55,211 nucleotides of DNA from Bacillota bacterium. Its GTDB lineage: Bacteria > Bacillota > Clostridia > Oscillospirales > Ruminococcaceae. The stretch is taken from NCBI GenBank assembly GCA_023460535.1, contig JAEWPV010000019.1:1-55211 (forward strand). The letters run 5' to 3'. This document shows positions 49,965-55,211 of the stretch, piece after piece; position 1 is the first letter of the stretch; each line of letters starts with the position of its first letter. The notes under the pieces are model-generated. The model made no database searches. It saw only the letters and a program-made list of their open reading frames with translations, and was not told where the DNA came from. Made by a program: the position numbers and the translations under genes.

Positions 49965-50342
49965 TGCCGCGTTATGAGCGATAAGGAAATCGAGGAGATT
50001 CGAAACATCACGCGGGAGATTGACCGCTAGTTTGGTGAGGGCAGTATGCCAAACGGACAGTTCTACCCAACCAACACCACTCCGGTGTTCGTGGAAAGCG
50101 AAAGCGGCTACGGCGCGGAGCTGATGACCTGAGGATCCCCAAAGCACTAGGGCAGCGTCGTGATTATCAACGCTCGTGCAGAGACGGCAAGCGAAAAGCG
50201 CACCTTTTCAGGCGCGCTTGCGGCAAGACGTTGTGTAATACCCTCTACGGGCTTTTTAATGGACGCATACGCCGGGGCAGAAGAAAGAGAAGTATCTGTT
50301 TAACGACCCTCAAAGCCCCCTGCTGTACATGGCGGGGTTATA
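49965..50342 (+). pseudogene. SOS-response-associated peptidase (SRAP/YedK/HMCES family) pseudogene
   Basis: Pieces in several frames match the family in order: CRVMSDKEIEEIRNITREID (usual start CGRYVMSDEEIEEI, the catalytic-cysteine codon region altered), FYPTNTTPVF, YGAELM, VIINARAETASEKRTF (the IINARAET motif) and RRCVIPSTGFF, then LLYMAGL. In-frame stops after IDR and ELMT and at least two frameshifts break it. SRAP proteins crosslink to abasic sites in single-stranded DNA; this copy cannot be functional. Confidence 0.75.
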
Positions 50343-50464
50343 ACGATTGGTGGGGTAGGGGTGGCGAAGGCAGGAAACACTCTTATCCTCCTCCAGTACG
50401 TCTAAGTCGATTATTACCGTAATCAACGTGACGTTGCATTATATTTTGCAAAAATCAATTCTGA

Positions 50465-51352
50465 TTACTCTTTCGCAAATACGGTACGGATAATTAGCTT
50501 ATCGTTATAATAACGAGCGCTTATCTCGCCGTTCATTTGTTCTGTGAGCGCTTTGGCGATAGAAAGGCCAAGACCTGTTGACTTTTTTGCAGCCTCAACC
50601 GTATAAAAGCGATCAAACAACTTGCCAACCTGTATCTCGTCAAGCTGTGACGCACTGTTTTGGAAATCAATCTCCCCAGCTTCGCTTAGCGTAATGTTCA
50701 AATCACCATCGCTGTATTTGATGGCATTAGTAATAATGTTACCAAAGATGCGGGACAGTGCCTCACGATCAAGCTTACGCTGAATTTTGCATTTCGGCAT
50801 TGTTATTACCGGAGTAATTCCACTGTTTTTCAAGGCAGCGTAATAGGCCGATACGCTTTCTTCCAAAACGCTGTTCACTACCACATTTTCAAATCTCATG
50901 TTAATTGGCGCAGATGCGACAATGGAGTAGCGAAATAGCTCCTCCGTGAGCAGTTTCATAGCTTCTGTACGATTCTCAATTACAGCAAGATATCGCTTGA
51001 CAGCTTCTGGATTATCCTCTCGCTTCAGCAAATCCAAATAGCCACATATGGCGGTGAGCGGCGTTCGTAGGTCATGGGAAATGTTGGTCACGGCCTCCTT
51101 CAGCTCGTGATCTCCGTTTAGGTATTGCCTGCGCTGCTTGCGAAGTAAACGCAACTGCGTGTTAATTTCAGAGGCTAGCCGCTTTGCGTGTGGATCATTG
51201 GAGGATATGGAGATGAGCGTGTTGGTATCAATAGAAAGATGCTCGGTGAACCCCATGCGGATTTCATCCATGCTTTTATAAAGGATCAGTATCTTCACAA
51301 CAAGCAAAACGAAAATCACGGACAAAATACCGCACAGAATCCAAGGAAGCAT
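50465..51352 (-). CDS. Sensor histidine kinase of an ABC-transporter-linked two-component system
   Basis: A 295-residue kinase with only one or two short N-terminal membrane segments (PWILCGILSVIFVLLVVKIL) and almost no external loop. The phospho-acceptor is His93 (NISHDLRTPLTAICGYLDLL), with N box IITNAIKYSD and lid GLGLSIAKALTEQ. Small kinases of this build usually sense through or together with an ABC transporter. It is the last gene of the regulator-ATPase-permease-kinase operon, 14 bases after the permease gene. Confidence 0.92.
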   Translation of the reverse strand: MLPWILCGILSVIFVLLVVKILILYKSMDEIRMGFTEHLSIDTNTLISISSNDPHAKRLASEINTQLRLLRKQRRQYLNGDHELKEAVTNISHDLRTPLTAICGYLDLLKREDNPEAVKRYLAVIENRTEAMKLLTEELFRYSIVASAPINMRFENVVVNSVLEESVSAYYAALKNSGITPVITMPKCKIQRKLDREALSRIFGNIITNAIKYSDGDLNITLSEAGEIDFQNSASQLDEIQVGKLFDRFYTVEAAKKSTGLGLSIAKALTEQMNGEISARYYNDKLIIRTVFAKE

Positions 51353-51366
51353 TTTATTACCTGCCG

Positions 51367-52200
51367 TTACTTTAAATTTTTTCTGCGAAATGCGAAGATG
51401 CCTGCTATCGTCGTGACAAACGAGATTACCGCAGAGGATATCAACGACAGGATTGGGCGGCCAATTTCAAGGTTTGCCATTAGAATTGCCTGTCCGCTCG
51501 GCAGGCAGTCAATCGCAAACTGATAAATGGTTCGCGTCATTCCGCTCACATAATTCGGGTTGGGCGTTGGTTCTGCCATCTGCACACTAGTTCCGGTCAA
51601 TACATAGCCGCTGTTTAGCTCTGGCTCGCCAAGGCTGTTATAGAGTATAGAAGCCGCCACCAGCAATCCCAATGCCAGTATTATCGAAACAACTGTCGTA
51701 ATCGCCTTGTTTGAAGAAAGCATACAAAGCAGCGTAAGAATACCCGTTAATGCCGCCGTAAAGAAAATGGAAATCAGGGCGTATAGCAATACTCCTCCAA
51801 AACCAATCGTCCAAACGCCAAAAGTGGGAATGCCCACGAGCCCGCCGATTAGCCACGCGACGACAAAGCACACACCTGCAGTAAAACAAACAACATAATT
51901 TGATAAATAAACTTCTGCGCGCGTACGACCGACAACTATTTTGTTACGCATGGTGCCCTCGCTGTGTTCCGTTCCTATAAACAGGCTTGTAAAGATGGCA
52001 CTGAAGAGACCGAGAAGAGGAGCCAAATTGAAATAATAATCATCCAGCTTCCGTGTATATCCCTCTGCCATCATAGCGGTGGACTGCCTGGAACCGTTCA
52101 TCATCGTCCATACAGAAATAACCAATATGGCGAGTATTCCGATCCAGAAGATCTTATCCTTCCAAAGGCGGTGGAATCCTGAAGATAAAAGATTACGCAT
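51367..52200 (-). CDS. ABC transporter permease (ABC-2 / lantibiotic-protection type)
   Basis: A 277-residue membrane protein with six hydrophobic segments (KIFWIGILAILVISVWTM first; FAFRRKNLK at the end) and an early cytoplasmic motif FIGTEHSEGTMRNKIVVGRT typical of ABC-2 permeases. The ATG at 52200 has GGAGGTGGCAAGA upstream and overlaps the ATPase gene by 8 bases, so the two are coupled. With the ATPase it would form an export or self-protection pump. The substrate, perhaps a cell-wall-active peptide, is inferred from family context only. Confidence 0.88.
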   Translation of the reverse strand: MRNLLSSGFHRLWKDKIFWIGILAILVISVWTMMNGSRQSTAMMAEGYTRKLDDYYFNLAPLLGLFSAIFTSLFIGTEHSEGTMRNKIVVGRTRAEVYLSNYVVCFTAGVCFVVAWLIGGLVGIPTFGVWTIGFGGVLLYALISIFFTAALTGILTLLCMLSSNKAITTVVSIILALGLLVAASILYNSLGEPELNSGYVLTGTSVQMAEPTPNPNYVSGMTRTIYQFAIDCLPSGQAILMANLEIGRPILSLISSAVISFVTTIAGIFAFRRKNLK

Positions 52201-53107
52201 TCTTGCCACCTCCCACCATGCTAACATAATAGTTTTCTAGGCTTTCGTCCCGTTCGTGCACGGTAATAAGCTCACAATTTTCCTTGGACAACGCCAATGT
52301 GAGTTGAGAGATGTTTACCTTGGCAAAAATATCTGCAGTAATATCTGTTAGGATTTTATACTCTATTCCCATTTCGTCAAGCACACCTGCAAGTGCTTTT
52401 GTAGAAGAAACCTCCACCCGCATACATTTTCGGCAAGCCGCTTCAAGTTCCTCTGAACTAATTTCTTTCACCATTCGTCCGCCGTCAATAAAGCCATAAT
52501 GCGTTGCAAGTTTAGATAGCTCATCAAGAATGTGGCTGGAAATTAAGACGGTGATCTGCTGTTCGCGATTGAGCTTCAAAATGAGTTCTCGCATTTCGAT
52601 AATGCCTTGTGGGTCGAGTCCATTTACAGGTTCATCCAGAACAAGAAAATCAGGATCACCACAGAGGGCAACAGCGATGCCTAGGCGCTGCTTCATACCA
52701 AGCGAGAAGTTTTTGGCTTTCTTTTTACCGGCGTCCGATAGTCCTACCAGCTCTAGAAGCTCAGGAATTCCTTCCAAAGAGGGTAAACCTAGAACACGGT
52801 ATTGCTCTTTGAGGTTCTCCTCTGCAGTCATATCAAGATAAATCGACGGCGTTTCTACCACCGCCCCCATCCGTCTGCGCGATTTTACAATCTCCTGTTT
52901 ATGGTTTGATATACCATACAGCGAATAGTCTCCCGATGTGGGTATCTGCAGTCCGCAGATTAGCCGGATTAACGTCGTTTTGCCAGCCCCATTTTTGCCG
53001 ACAAAGCCGTAGATCGCGCCCTTTTCGATGTGCATGGATAGCCCGTCTAGCGCTTTGAAGCTTTTATAGTGCTTAGACAGGTTTCCCACAGTTAATACAT
53101 ATTCCAT
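52193..53107 (-). CDS. ABC transporter ATP-binding protein (BcrA / lantibiotic-protection type)
   Basis: A 304-residue ATPase. Walker A GKNGAGKTT is at 37-45, the signature is FSLGMKQRLGIAVAL, Walker B is FLVLDEPVNGLDP and the switch is ISSHILDEL. The C-terminal extra domain (about 215-304) is usual for the BcrA/drug-export subfamily. AAAGGAGGCATTGAT precedes ATG. It partners with the overlapping permease gene and is under the adjacent two-component system. Confidence 0.95.
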   Translation of the reverse strand: MEYVLTVGNLSKHYKSFKALDGLSMHIEKGAIYGFVGKNGAGKTTLIRLICGLQIPTSGDYSLYGISNHKQEIVKSRRRMGAVVETPSIYLDMTAEENLKEQYRVLGLPSLEGIPELLELVGLSDAGKKKAKNFSLGMKQRLGIAVALCGDPDFLVLDEPVNGLDPQGIIEMRELILKLNREQQITVLISSHILDELSKLATHYGFIDGGRMVKEISSEELEAACRKCMRVEVSSTKALAGVLDEMGIEYKILTDITADIFAKVNISQLTLALSKENCELITVHERDESLENYYVSMVGGGKNA

Positions 53108-53219
53108 ATCAATGCCTCCTTTGGTTGATGGAGATATGGTAGCACGATATGGTAAAGACAATGGTTAAGGAAATGGTTAAGGTTTAGTAAAGCTTTAATG
53201 AGATCGAAGGATTCATTTC

Positions 53220-53888
53220 TCATTGCAGCTTGAACCCGATTCCCCAAACAGCCTCGATGTAATCCTTGTCACCGACCTCGCGTAGCTTTCTTCGAAGATT
53301 GCTGATATGAACCTTCAGAGAGCTTTCCATGCAGTCGGGTGTTTCAAGGCTTATGAGATCAAGCAGCCGGGATTTCGTGACCACCTGAGAGGGATTGAGC
53401 ATAAGCTGCTTTAGTATGGCAAATTCCGTTTTGGTCAGCTTAACCGGGATTCCATTCACTCGGATAGTATGTGCGGCAAAATCCATGACCAAATCCTCAA
53501 AGGTCAACACGGGAGAGGCACCCATAGCGAAAACGTTGCGAAGCTGTACTGAAATACGAGCAAGTAACTCCTTCATATCAAATGGCTTTGCAATATAGTC
53601 CGCAGCGCCACCCATGAGCAAACCGACCTTATCGCTTATTTCTGCCTTGGCACTGACGACGATAACTGGAATTCCTGCAAGCTTCGGCAGGATTTCTTCA
53701 CCGCTCAAGCCCGGTAGCATCAAATCCAAAAGTATCAGTTCGGGACGATGATTTGACAAGAGTAATAATGCCTCCGTACCGGAATATGCCCGCAGAACGC
53801 CATAACCTTCCTTGGTTAGAACCTCCTCAAGCATATTACCGATGCAAGCATCGTCGTCAATAATCATTATGTTTTTCATGGATATCAT
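53220..53888 (-). CDS. OmpR-family response regulator
   Basis: A 222-residue regulator, first gene of the operon. The receiver has the acidic triplet Asp11-13, phospho-acceptor Asp55 (LILLDLMLPG) and Lys in IAKPFDMKELLARI. The winged-helix domain has KLTKTEFAILKQLMLNP and SSLKVHISNLRRKL. The ATG at 53888 has AAAGGAGTCTCCAAA; a second ATG three codons later is possible. It likely controls the transporter genes in response to the kinase at 50465-51352. Confidence 0.95.
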   Translation of the reverse strand: MISMKNIMIIDDDACIGNMLEEVLTKEGYGVLRAYSGTEALLLLSNHRPELILLDLMLPGLSGEEILPKLAGIPVIVVSAKAEISDKVGLLMGGAADYIAKPFDMKELLARISVQLRNVFAMGASPVLTFEDLVMDFAAHTIRVNGIPVKLTKTEFAILKQLMLNPSQVVTKSRLLDLISLETPDCMESSLKVHISNLRRKLREVGDKDYIEAVWGIGFKLQ

Positions 53889-53948
53889 TTTGGAGACTCC
53901 TTTGGACTCGTGTCGTATTAACATAATGAGCGAATCCGAACGCGTCAC

Positions 53949-54238
53949 TTTATTGCTGTTCGGCGATCAGCGTATATGCGTATTATTGATATACCCTACA
54001 ATACCCAAACGCTTCATATTTCCACTTTAATCATTATAACCTTCCACATTTTCCGCGTCAATTGATAACGGTAAAAACACCCATAAGCCGCATCGTGAGC
54101 CAACTAAATTTCAAGTGTCATCATAAAAGACATCCAGAGGAATTCCTTTATTAACTTGATGCGCAATGATAACACTTCTACCCTACCAATGTTGCAGCAC
54201 TGGGAGCAGGGCGAGTGTAGTATCCGTTGTTGTCTGAT
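53949..54238. other. Intergenic region upstream of the response-regulator operon
   Basis: No gene is supported. The minus strand holds a TATAAT-like box (within GGTTATAATGATT, near 54043) that might start the operon with a leader of about 140 bases, but no good -35 box is seen. Confidence 0.35.
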
Positions 54239-54254
54239 ATCAGATAACCGTAGT

Positions 54255-54303
54255 CAAAACCACCGGCTAAGCCGGAGGCATGAAAAGCCCTATAAGGGCA
54301 TAA
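54255..54303 (+). mobile_element. Possible IS200/IS605-type end fragment (twin hairpins)
   Basis: Two small hairpins in tandem, CCGGCT-A-AGCCGG (54263-54275) and GCCC-TATAA-GGGC (54287-54299), are joined by AGGCATGAAAA. This resembles the subterminal hairpin ends of IS200/IS605 elements in clostridia. No transposase is nearby. Confidence 0.35.
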
Positions 54304-54321
54304 TACAAACAATACCCCTAG

Positions 54322-54726
54322 GCAGTCAATACAACGCTGTGGTACCATATCTTATCCGATAGTGAGGGAGATGATTCCAAACACAAGACTGATTTTACCT
54401 CGGACAAATATGATGTTGTCATTATCTTTCTAACTGATTCTGGTGAACTTGGTATCCCTATATTAATTAAAAATGCATTAGAAGAAGAAAAGATTCTGTA
54501 CTATTTAAATAACACAACTCAAAAAGAAACAATTGATGTCGTCACCGGGGGAGGAGGTCCTGTTATCCGAGTGTTTAATAAGGACGAATGCTATAATTAT
54601 ATGTTACGAGGGGAACAGCTTATTGATTATCAAAGCGAAATGGTTTATAGAGCTCCCGATGAGCTATATAAATGCTTACAGATGTCAGTTGCGTATGAAT
54701 TAGTATGCCTGTTTGAAGAAAAATAG
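54322..54726 (+). pseudogene. 5'-truncated hypothetical gene (no start codon)
   Basis: A 134-codon open frame runs from a stop at 54319 to TAG at 54726 with no ATG, GTG or TTG in a sensible position. The protein-like reading includes DKYDVVIIFLTDSGELGIPI, LIKNALEEEKILYYLNN, DVVTGGGGPVIRVFNKDE and LYKCLQMSVAYELVCLFEEK. The composition is like a real cytoplasmic alpha/beta protein. It abuts the possible IS end, which suggests its 5' part was lost by insertion or rearrangement. Family not recognised. Confidence 0.5.
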
Positions 54727-54811
54727 TTGTTGTTAATAATATTATATCTTTAGGATGCAGTTAATACCTGCATCCTTTCTTACTTTCATTCTAAAATCAG
54801 GAGGTGCAAGC

Positions 54812-55105
54812 TTGAATTTAGTCACACGCTACAGAAAGGAGTTGAACCCAATCATCCAAGCACTTGAACATATGCCCGGTGGGAGAAAGGTTATTATCAC
54901 TGATCCACAGACAGAACTTGTTGAATTTGTCTACGGCGGCATGAAAAAGCAAGGGGGTATGCTGATTATTGTTGATGCAGATATTCAAGACAAAAGGCTG
55001 AACGACACCATACAGAAGATCATACGGCAAGCTCGGGCGGACCACGTAGGGTTTGGTTTGGTGTGGTCTGATAACGCGTCTGTAGGCTCTGTAAAGTTAA
55101 CATGA
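54812..55105 (+). CDS. Small hypothetical protein, TTG start
   Basis: A 97-residue protein starting with TTG at 54812, preceded by an excellent GGAGG at 7 bases. It reads LVTRYRKELNPIIQALEHMP early and GGMLIIVDADIQDKRLNDTI in the middle, ending HVGFGLVWSDNASVGSVKLT. There is no signal peptide or membrane segment; two strands and helices suggest a small alpha/beta fold. I do not recognise it. An inverted repeat (55106-55164) follows and may end its transcript. Confidence 0.6.
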   Translation: MNLVTRYRKELNPIIQALEHMPGGRKVIITDPQTELVEFVYGGMKKQGGMLIIVDADIQDKRLNDTIQKIIRQARADHVGFGLVWSDNASVGSVKLT

Positions 55106-55164
55106 AAAAACAGCACCGCCAAACGTACAAAAGCTTCAAGCAACGAGCAAGAACTGCTGTTTTT
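55106..55164 (+). terminator. Possible terminator after the 97-residue gene
   Basis: AAAAACAGCA pairs with TGCTGTTTTT across a loop of about 39 bases, followed by GTTTAT. The long loop makes it a weak candidate. Confidence 0.4.
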
Positions 55165-55211
55165 GTTTATGAGACAGTTTAAGACCAGCAACCTGAGCCG
55201 GAGTCATTCCA

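Noticed and set aside
1..55211. Search for CRISPR arrays or known defence cassettes
   Set aside because: No regularly spaced direct repeats were noticed, and no Cas, restriction-modification, toxin-antitoxin or similar protein signatures appear among the real genes.

Overview
The window reads as chromosomal DNA of a Gram-positive anaerobe of class Clostridia, probably near the Oscillospiraceae/Ruminococcaceae. This is inferred from gene types: a single-chain FGAM synthase of the clostridial type, RecD2, an HPr-fold protein, a RibU ECF transporter behind an FMN riboswitch, MetK behind a SAM-I riboswitch, many lipobox lipoproteins and strong AGGAGG ribosome sites. Genes with housekeeping roles are GC-rich, while several inserts are clearly more AT-rich.

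Layout. 1-125 is the right end of an IS3-family (IS150-group) element. 158-6596 holds a TetR/flavoprotein pair with a large palindromic operator, a lipoprotein, a CE7 acetyl-esterase, a LytTR response regulator, an AIM24-family protein and an SDR oxidoreductase. 6787-26885 is mostly core: tRNA-Gly, M13 peptidase, P-loop protein plus Pgi, D-Ala-D-Ala carboxypeptidase, HPr-like protein, MtaB behind a structured leader, PurL, an MreB-type protein, ComF, RecD2, RibU and MetK. 26886-31810 is an AT-rich insert (GH127 enzyme, IS remnant, an orphan gene behind a perfect cre-like site) that stops at tRNA-Gln. 32092-40492 is a maltodextrin operon on the minus strand: LacI regulator, binding protein, two permeases, MalQ, GlgP. 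40859-47913 holds an orphan small protein, a Nudix hydrolase, an AraC/GH5/GH16 beta-glucan locus and a two-component pair. 48162-50390 is a decay zone (VTC/DUF4956 scar, LacI regulator, SRAP pseudogene). 50465-53888 is a response regulator-ABC transporter-kinase operon, and the right edge holds gene fragments and a small orphan ORF.

How the genes work together. The carbohydrate theme is strong. The LacI-controlled operon would import maltodextrins and process them with MalQ and GlgP to glucose 1-phosphate; Pgi is encoded nearby. No sugar-ABC ATPase is present, so a shared MsmX-type ATPase elsewhere is inferred. CE7 esterase, GH127, GH5 and GH16 enzymes point to use of plant hemicellulose and beta-glucan.

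I see no obvious new defence system or CRISPR array. The items most worth a second look are a promoter-driven structured RNA with its own terminator ahead of mtaB, an interspersed intergenic repeat family of three to four copies, a histidine-less HPr-like protein, the double TetR operator, and several orphan genes in the AT-rich inserts.
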